Assembly: GCA_951640165.1 (NCBI GenBank)
Contig: OX621241.1
Span: forward strand, 1,808,001 to 1,872,000
Length of the DNA stretch: 64,000 nt
Reading direction: 5' to 3'
DNA from: Pseudoips prasinana
Lineage: Eukaryota > Arthropoda > Insecta > Lepidoptera > Nolidae
Below, piece by piece: positions 44,044-53,920 of this stretch. Position 1 is the first letter of the stretch; the number at the start of each line of letters is the position of its first letter. The position numbers and the translations under genes are program-made. Below the pieces are notes generated by a model that ran no database searches, was not told the DNA's origin, and saw only the letters and a program-made list of their open reading frames with translations.

Positions 44044-44453
44044 TAGGGTTACCATATATAAATAGAGGGATGCCTGTCTATGAGACCTAAAATGCCTGAA
44101 TTTTCAGAAAAATGCCTGTATGAAGCAAAACGCTGTAGGTAATATCTAAGTAAAAGCCAACAGATAATAATGAAGAAGGGTATTTATTTTGACAGAGGAA
44201 AATATTTTTTTTATAGTTATTTCCTTTTTAATATATAAACGTAAAAATCTTCACAAGATACAGTTTTGTAATTTTCCTGTGTAATCAATTTTGCTTTTAC
44301 TAATTCAATTGTCAGCCGATTTCTGTCTTTACTCCACTGGGCGTTGACGAGAGCCTGCGAAAATGCCTGTCTCAGACCAATGCCGGCCGCACGCCTGTCT
44401 AAACCTTAAAATGCCTGTCAAATGCGGCTAACGCTTGTCATATGGTAACCCTA
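44044..44453. mobile_element. hAT-type MITE with perfect 8-bp target duplication
   Basis: The termini TAGGGTTACCATAT and ATATGGTAACCCTA are exact inverted repeats. GGCACGTA is duplicated on both sides (44036-44043 and 44454-44461). The 8-bp duplication points to hAT mobilisation. AATGCCTG words recur as subterminal repeats near both ends, as expected for transposase-binding sites. At 410 bp it has no transposase. Confidence 0.9.
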
Positions 44454-44464
44454 GGCACGTAACG

Positions 44465-45110
44465 AAGGTGTAATGTACAAGTATTACGAATAATTTTATA
44501 CTCGAAAAAGATAATTTACGGTTTCATAACGAGCATATTTATAATACATTATAATCGTCAGATACACTCTAAGGTATAATATTTTGTTATCCTTTAAGCC
44601 GCGTACCTACTCCATGTTCGTTGTTATTGTAAAGTAGACACAGAATATTACAAGCAGCCCACATACTTATTTAAAGCTACCTCCTTATTTAATCAGGTCA
44701 ATAATAGCTGTAACAACATTTGCCATCATACACAGAGGCAGTGTCATGGCTAAATATAGCAAGCACATGGTAAATGATGTAAGTGTGCAAAGTACATTCT
44801 TTAAGGACAACGACCATGTACCTACCATTTGCTAGCATTTTATGCCTCTCTGTATCTACTAAGACATCTTAAATGTTTCTAACTGGCTCGATTCTCATGC
44901 GTTATTGTGGCTGGAAACATCTAAGGTTACCAAAACAACAAAACGTTGGCCAATATATCTGTATTCATAAAAATCAAACACGGCCCGGAGGAATAATCAC
45001 CGAAATAAACAAATGCCCCATTGAAATCAATGTAAAGGTATGGACATCTGTTTAACTACACTCAGATCAAAATAGAGGCATTTATTAGACTTAAGTTATT
45101 TCTTTTTTTT
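44465..45110. other. No recognised feature
   Basis: A 60-codon open frame at 44873-45055 has no motif. Confidence 0.35.
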
Positions 45111-45113
45111 TTG

Positions 45114-45470
45114 TAAGGCAGGAGGGACTTTTTGCGTGTGACATGCGTAGGCATTCCTACGCATGCCACCCGCAAAAAATGTCTACGGGTGGGTATGTCG
45201 GACTCGCGCCGACTAAACCTACCTGCCGTGGACTTCTCTTGGCCCCTAATGGGAGAGCCCATCAGCGAGAGTGTACTGGGCAGAGTCTAAGTCGCTCCCG
45301 CAGTGGTGACAGTGTGTCGTAGCTTCTCGGCCTATCCGGTTCAGATACTCACCGAAACACCCATGTCCGGTGAGCATCTGAGTCAGTCTGTAGGTGACGC
45401 GATCACCTCTCCTTCCCACCCAGGCCTCGAGATGAGGCAGGATGGCACCAACGGCATAGACTTAAGTCCT
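45114..45470 (-). repeat. R1-clade LINE 3' fragment, internally deleted
   Basis: The minus strand carries the part of ORF2 encoding the zinc-knuckle region (CAGTCTGTAGGTGACGCGAT on the plus strand). It then jumps to the 3' UTR (CCTGCCGTGGACTTCTC, CCACCCGCAAAAA), both as at 47753-48975. The ORF2 tail between them is deleted. Confidence 0.75.
45129..45178. repeat. Fold-back inside an R1 3' UTR, 23-bp arms
   Basis: 45129-45151 and 45156-45178 pair at 21 of 23 positions around CATT. The sister UTR at 48915-48950 has the block once only, so about 23 bp of inverted copy was added here. Confidence 0.9.
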
Positions 45471-45574
45471 GCATACATTTACGGTAAGTTATATTCGTAC
45501 TTTTACTTCTTTCATACTTTAATGCTGTATAAATGCCATCTACCTAATTAATGATTTACCTTTTTAACATCCTA

Positions 45575-46053
45575 ATATCCTGGGAGTTTATTCACACACG
45601 GCCATCTGATCCCAAACTAAGCAGAGCCTGTACTATGGAAACCAGATAGCTGATATATTACATATACCTACTACGTTTCTTTTGTAAATATATACTTATA
45701 TAGTACACCCAGACTCAGGACAAACAGACATGTTCATCAACACAACACAAATATCAGTCCTGGGTGGAAATCGAAAACACGACCAGGGGCTCTACCGGCT
45801 AAGTCGACGAACATCGATTTCTTAAATGGCGTTCAAACAAATAAAGGTTACATCGGCTGCCATGAGCACATGTGACGTCATAAATGGTCCGGAATCGATT
45901 GTCAACGTTAAAGCAGATTTAACGATTGATTAAGTAATTTTTAACCTTTATTTATTAGAACGCCATTAAAAAAATCGATGTTCGGCGACTTAGCCCGTAG
46001 AGCCCCTGCGGCGTGAAAGGCAAGTATTTACCAACCACGCCAACCGACCCGTT
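45575..46053 (-). repeat. SINE-alpha copy interrupted by MITE-K
   Basis: The SINE runs TATCCTGGGAGTTTATTCAC through ATCGAAAACACGACC (45784) and resumes with TGCGGCGTGAAAGGCAAGTA (46010). Normal copies read ACGACCTGCGGCG across this point. Confidence 0.85.
45785..46010. mobile_element. MITE-K with long terminal inverted repeats and a TGACGTCA site
   Basis: AGGGGCTCTACCGGCTAAGT and CGACGAACATCGATTT at the left pair with AAATCGATGTTCGGCGACTT, AGCCCGTAGAGCCCC at the right. Pairing continues through AACGCCAT or ATGGCGTT and AACCTTTAT or ATAAAGGTT (about 60 bp). The centre holds ATGTGACGTCATAAATGG. Insertion into SINE-alpha is clean, but no unambiguous target duplication is visible, so the superfamily is open. 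Confidence 0.8.
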
Positions 46054-46054
46054 A

Positions 46055-46585
46055 ATATAGGAAAAGACTAAAGTAAATATTTCACTTAATCATTCCTCAC
46101 TACTACTCAAGAGTTATCAGAGTTCACGATACATTAAATTTCATAATCTTGCTAGTGATCTTAAGTATCAATCGTAAGTAACCTACATATGGAATGACGT
46201 CATTTATCTTTTAGTGGATTAGGAATTCTGATCGGTTGAACTGAGACTATTTGTTAAACAAATCGCTTTACTGTCGCCATATTTGCATACTTTACATATA
46301 AATGTGTTAGTGACGTCATACGCATAATCTACTGGAATAATGCTTTCAGATTCCCTTCAGAGTTCAGTTCGACGGAAGCGAGGCGTGAAATTGTTTTCCT
46401 CCTTTGCTGTGCGTGGTCATCGATAAGCCGAAGTAGGTACCAGCACTCTTTGTTCTTGCAGCCATATTTGCACAATATATGCCCTGTGGTGAAGGCGACG
46501 AATATCACCTCCCATCTTATCCCATCATTGATGAAACGTGAACGTTTATAATATCCGTAGGACATAAATAAGTGTGTTTATCAGT
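46055..46585. other. No recognised feature
   Basis: A second TGACGTCA occurs at about 46313 outside any recognised MITE. A 78-codon minus-strand frame (46565-46329) lacks motifs. Confidence 0.35.
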
Positions 46586-46588
46586 CCT

Positions 46589-46735
46589 AAAGCATCTTCT
46601 AAACGGTAAACAAACCAACGTCCCAATTGAGGTCTGCCATCCATCTAGACTGCACAACTGCAGTCTAGATGGATGGCAACCACCAGGGTGAACTCTGTTA
46701 GGACGTTGGTTTGCAACCGTGTAGAAGATGCTTTA
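46589..46735. repeat. Two-tier fold-back
   Basis: The inner arms 46635-46654 and 46659-46678 (TGCCATCCATCTAGACTGCA) are perfect with a CAAC spacer. The outer arms 46589-46623 and 46701-46735 pair at most positions (TAAAGCATCTTCTAAACGGT with its inverse). The right outer arm runs into repeat-G. Confidence 0.9.
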
Positions 46736-47128
46736 CAGAAGACATTCCTTAATAATTTTATTTTATTTATTTTAGTTTCAAATTTCTAAAACTTACAGCT
46801 AATAGGTTACAATTATTGCGGATTAATAAAAAAGAGATGGCCAATTAAAAGTTTTCACAAATAACTTAATAAAAACATAATTTCTACAAAGGCAAGTGTT
46901 TTTTAGGAAATTCTCATTTAAACATTAATAATAATTGTAATGTTGTGTTTCCGCGTGAGTAAGGTCGCCAGAGCTCGTTGGGGGGGAAGGGCCAGCAACA
47001 CTTGTTTGCTGACTCTTTAAGGCCAGCAAGGCACACGCGACTCCTCAGGTGTTGCGAGTGTCCATGGGCGGTGGAGATCACTTACCATCAGGTGACCCAC
47101 TTGCTCGTTTGTCGCCCTCTGATAAAAA
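46730..47128 (+). repeat. Repeat-G interrupted by a ~160-bp AT-rich insert
   Basis: The 5' part (TTTACAGAAGACATTCCTTA) and the 3' part (GAGTAAGGTCGCCAGAGCTC onward) are separated at about 46757-46915 by sequence not found in other copies, flanked by TTAATAAT on both sides. Confidence 0.75.
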
Positions 47129-47129
47129 A

Positions 47130-47208
47130 AAGTCATCTGGTTGCTATAGTATAGACTCTACCTAGTTTGGGATCAGATGGCCGTGTGGTAGTTGTCCATA
47201 GATATTTA
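47130..47208 (+). repeat. SINE tail fragment
   Basis: CATCTGGTTGCTATAGTATA, then CCTAGTTTGGGATCAGATGG, is the 3' body shared by SINE-alpha and SINE-beta. It abuts a Helitron. Confidence 0.7.
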
Positions 47209-47481
47209 TCAATACATATAATAAAATCTTAGGAAAGTCAAAACTGTACATTGAATGTATTTTTAAAAGGATACTTGGGGCGTGATCTGCAGTCGATACC
47301 GAAGCCAAAAATATAGTTTTTAGAATTTTTGTCTGTTTGTCTATATGTATGTCCGGGCTAAACTCAAAAAGTACTCCATGTAAAAGTACTACAAGAGGTC
47401 GGGTCAACATATTCACATACGAGGGAGTAGCTGTGATAATTTAAAAAATATAACGCGGGTAAAACCGCGGGGCACAGCTAG
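47209..47481 (+). mobile_element. Helitron-1, 273 bp
   Basis: TCAATACATATAATAAAATC to the hairpin (ACGCGGGTAAAACCGCGG) and GGCACAGCTAG, between A (47208) and T (47482). A stretch following TACTCCATG is deleted relative to the copy at 15035. Confidence 0.9.
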
Positions 47482-47484
47482 TAG

Positions 47485-47739
47485 TATTTAAAATAATAAT
47501 ATTATCTAGCCTCAGAAGCTAAATAAGTAACATCAACATTGCAAAAACCCGTTAGCTCAAGTCATCTATTAACTAAGGACCAGACTAGCACATAAACCAC
47601 AATCCACAGAAAACTTCTCATTAAGAAGTTACCGGTATATCAAGTCAATAACTTGCACACTCGTGACTTGCGCAATCCGCGAACTTAGCTTATCTAAAGG
47701 TGGGTTGAGTATTTTGCATCACTACCTCTATATATCTTA
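47485..47739. other. No recognised feature
   Basis: Unique-looking sequence before MITE-J. Confidence 0.35.
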
Positions 47740-47752
47740 GGTACAGACGGCA

Positions 47753-48975
47753 CCCCCTGAGTGCGCCGGGTAACCGGAGCGTTACACCGGCTTTTGCCGA
47801 ACCTCGGGGGTCCCAGGGAAGAAGTTCGCCGCCTCTACGGAGGTGTCGTGCGATCCATGGTCCTTTATGGGGCGCCCGTCTGGTCTGAACGCCTGACGAG
47901 CGCCTCCCGCTGCAGAGCTATCCTGAACAGCCTGCAGCGTGTGGTGGCCATACGGATCGCACGAGGATTCCGGACGGTATCCTTTGAGACGGCGACACTC
48001 CTGGCGCGCCTCCCGCCGTTTGATCTCCTGGCGGCAGTCGACGCGACGGTTTACACCGAGATCCGCGTCCGCCGGGAGAGCGGTGAGGCGCCAGAGCAGA
48101 CGCTCGTTGCCTATAGGCGGGATGCACACCGGCGCGTACTAACACAGTGGCGCGCACGGCTTGAGTTGCGCCTGAACGCGCGCCAACGTGCCGTCGGTGC
48201 TATCCTGCCTCACCTCGAGGCCTGGGTGGGAAGGAAGGGCGGTTACGTCACCTACAGACTGACTCAGATACTCACCGGACACGGGTGTTTCGGTGAGTAT
48301 CTGTGCCGGATCGGCCGAGAACTGACGACACATTGTCACCATTGCGGGAGCGACCTGGACTCTGCCCAGCATACGCTGGAGGAGTGCCCGGCCTGGGAGA
48401 CCGAGAGACGAGTCCTGGTCGCTGAGATTGGACGGGATCTTTCGCCGCCATCAGTCGTGTATGCGATGCTGGCTGGCGACTCCACCAAATGGGACGCCGT
48501 GGTCTCCTTCAGTTTTGCTGCAGAAGGAGGCCGCCGAACGGGATCGGGAACGAGCCGATCCCGCTCGTAGGCGGAGGAGGCGTCGGGGTGGCGGCAGCAG
48601 CCGTTAGCCCAACTCCCCTCGGGGCTGCGGAGGCAGTATGAGAAGTGTCCTCAACTGCCGCCACGTGCAAGCAGCCCCGGGAAGACAGCGAACTGTTTGT
48701 GGCGCAGTCGCTGTGCCGTACTGGCAGGAGTCGGCAAATGGGAAGGGCAACCCACAGTCCTCCCCGGGTGCGTGTCCCAACCATCTGGGACACGGCGCAA
48801 AAGAGGGGCACCGGAGCAGCACACCCGCGTTCCCGGGGCTCCCCCTATCAGGCGCCAGAAGAAGTCCACGGCAGGTTAGGTTTAGTCGGTGAGAGTCCGA
48901 CATACCCACCCGCAGACACTTTTTGCGGGTGGCATGCATTAGCATTCCCCCTGCCTAATCAAAAAAAAAAAAAAA
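47753..48975 (+). mobile_element. R1-clade LINE, 5'-truncated, 13-bp target duplication
   Basis: It contains the 3' part of ORF2, a ~390-bp GC-rich 3' UTR and a 15-A tail. GGTACAGACGGCA is duplicated exactly on both sides. The intact tail, exact duplication and open frame indicate a young insertion. The target is a MITE, not 28S rDNA. Confidence 0.9.
47761..48570 (+). CDS. R1-clade ORF2, C-terminal part (thumb to zinc knuckle)
   Basis: The 269-codon frame starts at the first Met after the 5' truncation, not at a natural start. It includes SMVLYGAPVWSERLTSASRC, then RRVVAI-like LQRVVAIRIARGFRTVSFET, the region after the polymerase palm. Near the end THCHHCGSDLDSAQHTLEEC is a C-x2-C-x8-H-x4-C zinc knuckle, diagnostic of R1-type ORF2 proteins. 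GC content is far above the surroundings, as usual for this clade. The endonuclease and catalytic RT motifs lie in the lost 5' part, so the fragment cannot transpose on its own. Confidence 0.85.
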   Translation: MRRVTGALHRLLPNLGGPREEVRRLYGGVVRSMVLYGAPVWSERLTSASRCRAILNSLQRVVAIRIARGFRTVSFETATLLARLPPFDLLAAVDATVYTEIRVRRESGEAPEQTLVAYRRDAHRRVLTQWRARLELRLNARQRAVGAILPHLEAWVGRKGGYVTYRLTQILTGHGCFGEYLCRIGRELTTHCHHCGSDLDSAQHTLEECPAWETERRVLVAEIGRDLSPPSVVYAMLAGDSTKWDAVVSFSFAAEGGRRTGSGTSRSRS

Positions 48976-49129
48976 GGTACAGACGGCAGCACATCGAGCT
49001 ACCCCAATACGTCAAATTTCCCCAATAGAAGGTGGATCTTATGGTTATGTGATAAAGTTGAAAATCTATAAAAGTAATTTGACAGATTGGGGTAGCTGGA
49101 TATGCGGGCATCTGCACTACCTCACTATC

Positions 49130-49780
49130 GTTCAATAACAGAAACAGAATGTATTTGAATTTAATTAGAATAATGAAAAACTGTGACTTAGAAGAATGGT
49201 CGTCTACCACCGACTGTTTCTCAAGAAACTAAATCCATGAAAACTACTCTACTGTTAACTCCAGTTTTTGTTAAAGAAATAAAGCCTCACCCAGAAAACT
49301 TATTTATAAAAAACTGATTAATTATTAAAGCATTAAAATACGATATTTGTACAACAAGCCTCAAGGAAAACCACATAAATTTTCCATAAACACGGTAGTC
49401 ACGATTTATATCTCCAAGGATGTCATGCATGTAAAGCATAGAAACTGTAGACAAGAATGGTGGACATACTTTGTTTCGGTGTTGGCCTCGTCATTGTCAT
49501 ATTATGCTAGAAGTGGCAATAAAAATTACACCTGTCAGAATACTATCGGTCAAAGCCTTGACACAGAATAGAATAATAATATTGACGACAACTTACTACG
49601 ACGATTAGCACACACCAGTCACAAAATAAAAGTCGTGACGATACATTTAAAAAAATAAATAAAATACCGGTGAACTTGAGAACCTCCTCCTTTTGAAGTC
49701 GGTTAAAAACATGCGGGACAGTTTTTCCACAATTTTTTACCTTTCTAATCTAAATAATCTACAATGTAATGGTTATACAT
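49130..49780. other. No recognised gene
   Basis: TTGAGAACCTCCTCCTTTTG, AAGTCGGTTAAAA at 49676-49710 is a motif I associate with lepidopteran dispersed repeats. The 74-codon frame at 49347 is unsupported. Confidence 0.35.
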
Positions 49781-49784
49781 AGAG

Positions 49785-49860
49785 CTCGTGGGAAGCTCTA
49801 AGTGACGATGACGCGAATTTCTTGCTTTATGTTCACCCAAAAAGTAATATGTATACTTTT
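49785..49860 (+). repeat. Repeat-I copy
   Basis: GGGAAGCTCTAAGTGACGAT, GACGCGAATTTC and CCAAAAAGT match 37850-37915 and the inverse of 21925-21985. Confidence 0.55.
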
Positions 49861-50152
49861 TGGGACCATGTAGACCTTCTTATATGTATCCCACATTATT
49901 TAGAACCACATACCAAGGTTAGCTCATTTCAGATCGAAGAATAGCTGAAGGCCTCAGTAAAAGTGATAATTATTGTGAATTATAAAGTAATTAGGACTAC
50001 CTCTGCCTTCATGTCCTGCAAACCGTCCGGTCGGGAAATTGCAGTTTGTTTCGGCGTCTTTTGTTTGCGGGAACTAGCCACCTTGCCTCGGAGAGCATGA
50101 TAAGCCTTCGGTCCTGGTTGCCAATAAGACATCTACGACAACTGTTATTGAC

Positions 50153-50393
50153 GGTCACCGTAGCCTAGTTGGTAGTGCTCCTGCCTACGAAGCTGGTGGT
50201 CCTGGGTTTGAATCCCGGTAAGTGCAAATATTTATGTGATGAGCACGAATATTTGTTTCTGGGTCATGGATGTTTTCTATGTATTTATCTATCTATTTAA
50301 GTATGTATATCGTCGCCTGGTACCCATAGTACAAGCTTTGCTTAGTTTGGGGCTAGAATGATCTGTGTGACATTGTCCCCTAGATATTATTAT
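50153..50393 (+). repeat. SINE-beta variant, full length
   Basis: Head CCGTAGCCTAGTTGGTAGTG with B box GGTTTGAATCCC, body GATGAGCACGAATATTTG, end GACATTGTCCCCTAGATATT. It is near-identical to the inverse of 29239-29489. Confidence 0.85.
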
Positions 50394-50428
50394 CCAGTTT
50401 GGATGTCAAATAGCAATCCATCGATTAA

Positions 50429-50600
50429 TTCTGTTCTATCACTTCATCGGAATGATGAAGTGATGGAACAGAAAGTGCCTCTGAGTTTGCGTACACATTT
50501 GTGCACTATAATATGTCCCGCGCACGCAGGTAGCTAGTCTCTATTGAGACTGGCCACCATGGGCGAAATTTTACCAATTGGACATTTTTATTATTATTAA
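50429..50600 (+). repeat. SINE-gamma 3' half beginning in a fold-back
   Basis: The body GTGATGGAACAGAAAGTGCC through GTCCCGCGCACGCAGG and the ATT-rich end are intact. Upstream of GGAAT (50449-50453) the expected SINE sequence is replaced by the inverse of its own next 20 bp (50429-50448 against 50454-50473, 19 of 20). Confidence 0.85.
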
Positions 50601-51055
50601 CTCGATGAAAGGAGAAAACTTGGTTGTAGCTTTAATAGTCTATAAACATTAAGTAGAAACTAGAACGTAGTAAATAGATGTATCATAATATTCTCAGCGT
50701 AATAAACCGAAGCAATTAAATGAGAGACAAGTGCTATTAATTACAAATGCCGCCCTACATATTGTACTTACACCAATTACATAAACTACGCTTACTTATT
50801 GTGTAGTAGGTATTCATTCAGTAATCTTACCGTTCAGATAAGATAGCGCGGTACCAGATCTTAATAGACATCCTTAGTGTTGAAACTGTCTCGCTCTTAT
50901 CGCATACGTGTGAAAGTTAAAACAATACTACAATAATAACAAAATCAATTGAATCAAGGTCGCGTATTCTAATAGTTCTACCTCCAAAACTGAAACGATT
51001 TAATATTTTTTTCAGTAATGAAACTACAAGAAAAGGTGATGGGCCTTTTTATTTA
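50601..51055. other. No recognised feature
   Basis: No family match or supported ORF. Confidence 0.35.
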
Positions 51056-51057
51056 TT

Positions 51058-51190
51058 GTTAGGGTTCCGTGCTCAAAGTGTAAAACGTGACCCTATCACT
51101 AGAACTCTGCTGTCTGTCCGTCTGTCAGCAGCATGTATCTCAAGAACCGTGATATTTAGATGGTTGAAATTTTCACAGATGTATTTCTAT
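51058..51190 (+). repeat. Repeat-P 5' fragment
   Basis: TTAGGGTTCCGTGCTCAAAG, then CTGTCTGTCCGTCTGTC and GAAATTTTCACAGATG match the start of repeat-P at 33484 and the inverse of 60810-60936. Confidence 0.65.
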
Positions 51191-51194
51191 AAGA

Positions 51195-51685
51195 ACAAAT
51201 ACTAATAAATATTTAAGTGGGCTCCCCTACAACGAACGTGATTTTTTGGTGTGCGTCACGATTGCTCCGCCACTTTACCCAAACAGAAAAAGAAATCGCT
51301 AAAATTTTTGTCAAAATTAGTCAAATTCGAAAGGCACAAACCAAAACTTTGTCAAAGCAGAAATAAAGAAGTTACAGGGGTTTTAAGTTGGCCGCGCGAA
51401 CGTAACGTGCACGATTGCGCGGCCATGGAGATCTCAGGAACTACTTGGGATAGAGATCTAATTCTTTTTGTTAATTGAACTGTTTCTTTAATCTCGATTA
51501 TTTCATGAAAACTTAAGATTTCATGCAGTAAAACTGTTTCTAGAAGAAAGGTCTTAAAGAAGACCGTATAATTAAGGAAAGTGGCACTGATTAGTGCTAA
51601 TTAGAGCTGCATGACAATTAGATAAACTTCCTCCACCATGGGGTTCATGAACTGGTTAAATGTTACTGTATCTATAACAAAGAGT
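51195..51685. other. No recognised gene
   Basis: A 75-codon open frame at 51251 has no motif. Confidence 0.35.
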
Positions 51686-51687
51686 AC

Positions 51688-51754
51688 AGCAGAGCTCGTG
51701 CTATCTGTAATACATGTGTTGAACACATGTATTACAGATAGCACGAGCTCTGCT
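51688..51754. repeat. Perfect fold-back, 33-bp arms, 1-nt spacer
   Basis: 51688-51720 is the exact reverse complement of 51722-51754 with a single G between them. Arm length and spacer are identical to 1198-1264. Confidence 0.95.
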
Positions 51755-51763
51755 CTATCTCAT

Positions 51764-51995
51764 CATCATCATGTCAGCCAAAGGACGTCACTGCTGGACA
51801 AAAGCCTCCCCAAAGAATGGGGAGATAAGCCATCATCGCCACGCTTGGCAGACGGGTTGGCGATCGCAGTTTCATGGCCATAGTTCACAGAAAAACGCTG
51901 CTGCCCGTGTTCTCTAGTAGGTATTCCCCCAGACGATTTCTACGTCCACCACAGGATGAGATGGGTTGATGACTGCTCTTGAAATGTATGTGAAG
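51764..51995 (-). repeat. RTE tail and repeat-F fragment
   Basis: ATCATCATCATGTCAGCCAA, then GTCACTGCTGGACAAAAGCC is the inverse of the RTE-type tail. CAGACGGGTTGGCGATCGCA through CACCACAGGATGAGATGGG is repeat-F in minus orientation. Confidence 0.7.
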
Positions 51996-51999
51996 CCAA

Positions 52000-52455
52000 T
52001 TTATTCATAATAAAATAATAGAAAGGTCGAATATCACACACTATGTTGGCCGACAGAACGTCGTGGTGTAATCTCACGTAAAATGGGTTAACACCATAGT
52101 CCCTCTGCCACCGCACGCGCTCATTGGTTAAATCAATTAGAGCGCGCGCGCGCTACTTCGATTTCCAGGAGCATATTTCCGTCGCTTTTCAAAAATCACT
52201 CTCACAAAAAATATCCCGCAACCGAGAGGACAGAAGTTGCACATCAAAAACACACAAAGCACAGTTATATCGAGCTAAAGCCTACACGCTCCATTTCCTT
52301 GACACATGTTATCCATGAACAATAAACCATAAAGGCATAACCGTATAGAGTTACGGGCAGTTATCTTGGCCACATAACATGGCGATAGTCGGTAATACTT
52401 ACATTATCACACAGTTTAGTTACTGTTATAAACTATTCTATTGATGAATATTAAT
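52000..52455. other. No recognised gene
   Basis: A GCGCGCGCGC run at about 52141-52152. No supported ORF. Confidence 0.35.
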
Positions 52456-52458
52456 CTA

Positions 52459-52869
52459 TCTATACATATAATAAAATCGTAGGAAAGTCAAAACTGTACA
52501 TTGAATATCTTTTTAAAAGGATACTTTGGACTATCTACGATCGATATCGAAGCCAAAAATATAGTTATTAGAATTTTTGTCTGTTTGTCTGTATGTATGT
52601 CCGGGCTAAACTCAAAAAGTACTGTATGCAACAATACAGGAGTTCCGCAAGGTAGTATTTTAGGTCCTTTATTGTTTTTGCTATACATAAATGATCTCCC
52701 AAAAGCCACAAACCACTTTTACTTCATGGATTTACTTCAAATTTTGCATGAATATTACTAAGAGGTCGGGTCAACATATAGGCTACATATTATCACGCTT
52801 TCATCTACGGGGGAGGAGCTGTGATAATTTATAATGTTCAACGCGGGTAAAACCGCGGGGCACAGCTAG
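52459..52869 (+). mobile_element. Helitron-1 carrying a captured LINE RT fragment
   Basis: The termini are TCTATACATATAATAAAATC and CCGCGGGGCACAGCTAG, between A (52458) and T (52870). Relative to the copy at 15035 it holds about 97 extra bp (52629-52725) encoding a reverse-transcriptase motif. Confidence 0.9.
52629..52725 (+). pseudogene. Captured RT core motif (PQGS block) inside a Helitron
   Basis: The insert encodes [20 protein letters not shown], then NDLPKA. This is RT motif 4 and its flank, conserved across CR1, Jockey and related LINEs. ATG flanks it on both sides (52626-52628 and 52726-52728), consistent with microhomology joining. The frame is open through the junctions (52501-52761), but 32 residues cannot function as a polymerase. 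No LINE 3' tail or longer target duplication is present, so ordinary LINE insertion is unlikely. Confidence 0.85.
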
Positions 52870-53920
52870 TAAACTATATAAATGTTAATTATTTAGCTAT
52901 GGAGACGATAAACATGATGCGCTATGCCTTATAAGACTTGGTCTCCTTCATTATGTCAAAATTAAATATATTATTAGTATAACAACAACGCCTAAATTGT
53001 GTAGCATAATAAATTTATTTAATATATACGTATATAATGTATAGTTGAATCTTACAGTATTATAAATAATAACACGGACTTTTATACAGTACGCAATGAA
53101 GTTTCGCGTTTTTATTTAGTAAACTTCAGTAGAAGAATACTCCATTTAGCTATTTATTTATATTCATACTTGCTCGCTGGATATAAATTTGCATAGATAA
53201 GTTACACAAACGGGCGAAGATGAACGTGACTTGACCTTAAAGACTTCATATATTATGTTGTGTCATGCATGAAGGAACTGAAAACGTTCCTCAAAGTATG
53301 AACGGATTGCACAGAATAATGTGAATTATAATGATGTAAAGAACGAAATTCTAACACTTGATCATATTTTTGGTCATCGAATAATTATAAAGGTTTTCAC
53401 CAATACTGTCCGTTTTTCTCCAGCTAAGAGCAGAAATAATAAAAATCAGGTCCTTTAAAGGAAAGATGTTTTATTTATCTTATAATTCCAATGAACCTTT
53501 ACTTTTGGTCAAAAGCACGTCATATTACAAGTCACTCTTGGGTAGCTCGAAACGGTAGCAAATACCTTTGCAATTTTTTTTGAAATGTAGAGCAGAGTTC
53601 GTCGCTCTTCAAGCAGCTCGACATGGAAAGTACAAAAACATTCCAGGTAATAACATTATTATTTTAATGCTGTCACACCCAGGGCCACCCTGATACCACC
53701 CTGGGTGGGTCCTGGGTGTGAGTAAGATCAGAAAAGAGTAGGCAACGCGTTAGTGATCTCATGTGAGTCGCAAGCTATCGTGATAGGCTACGCATCGGTG
53801 AAGCTTTAATACCGCGTAATTCAAAACGTTTGCTACGTAATGAACATTATATTGCCGTAGGAATCATTTTTGTTTACGTGGTAAGTATTGCAGTCTTACC
53901 TACGAACGGTATTGCTATCA
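52870..53920. other. No recognised gene
   Basis: AT-rich. GGGTGGGTCCTGGGTGTGAG near 53702 loosely resembles SINE words. No supported ORF. Confidence 0.35.

Larger units (their letters stand above)
47740..49128. repeat. MITE-J interrupted by an R1-clade LINE
   Basis: GGTACAGACGGCA opens the MITE (47740-47752) and is repeated at 48976-48988 after the LINE. The MITE then continues with GCACATCGAGCTACCCCAAT, and GACAGATTGGGGTAGCTGGA closes the inverted repeat near 49105. Confidence 0.75.
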
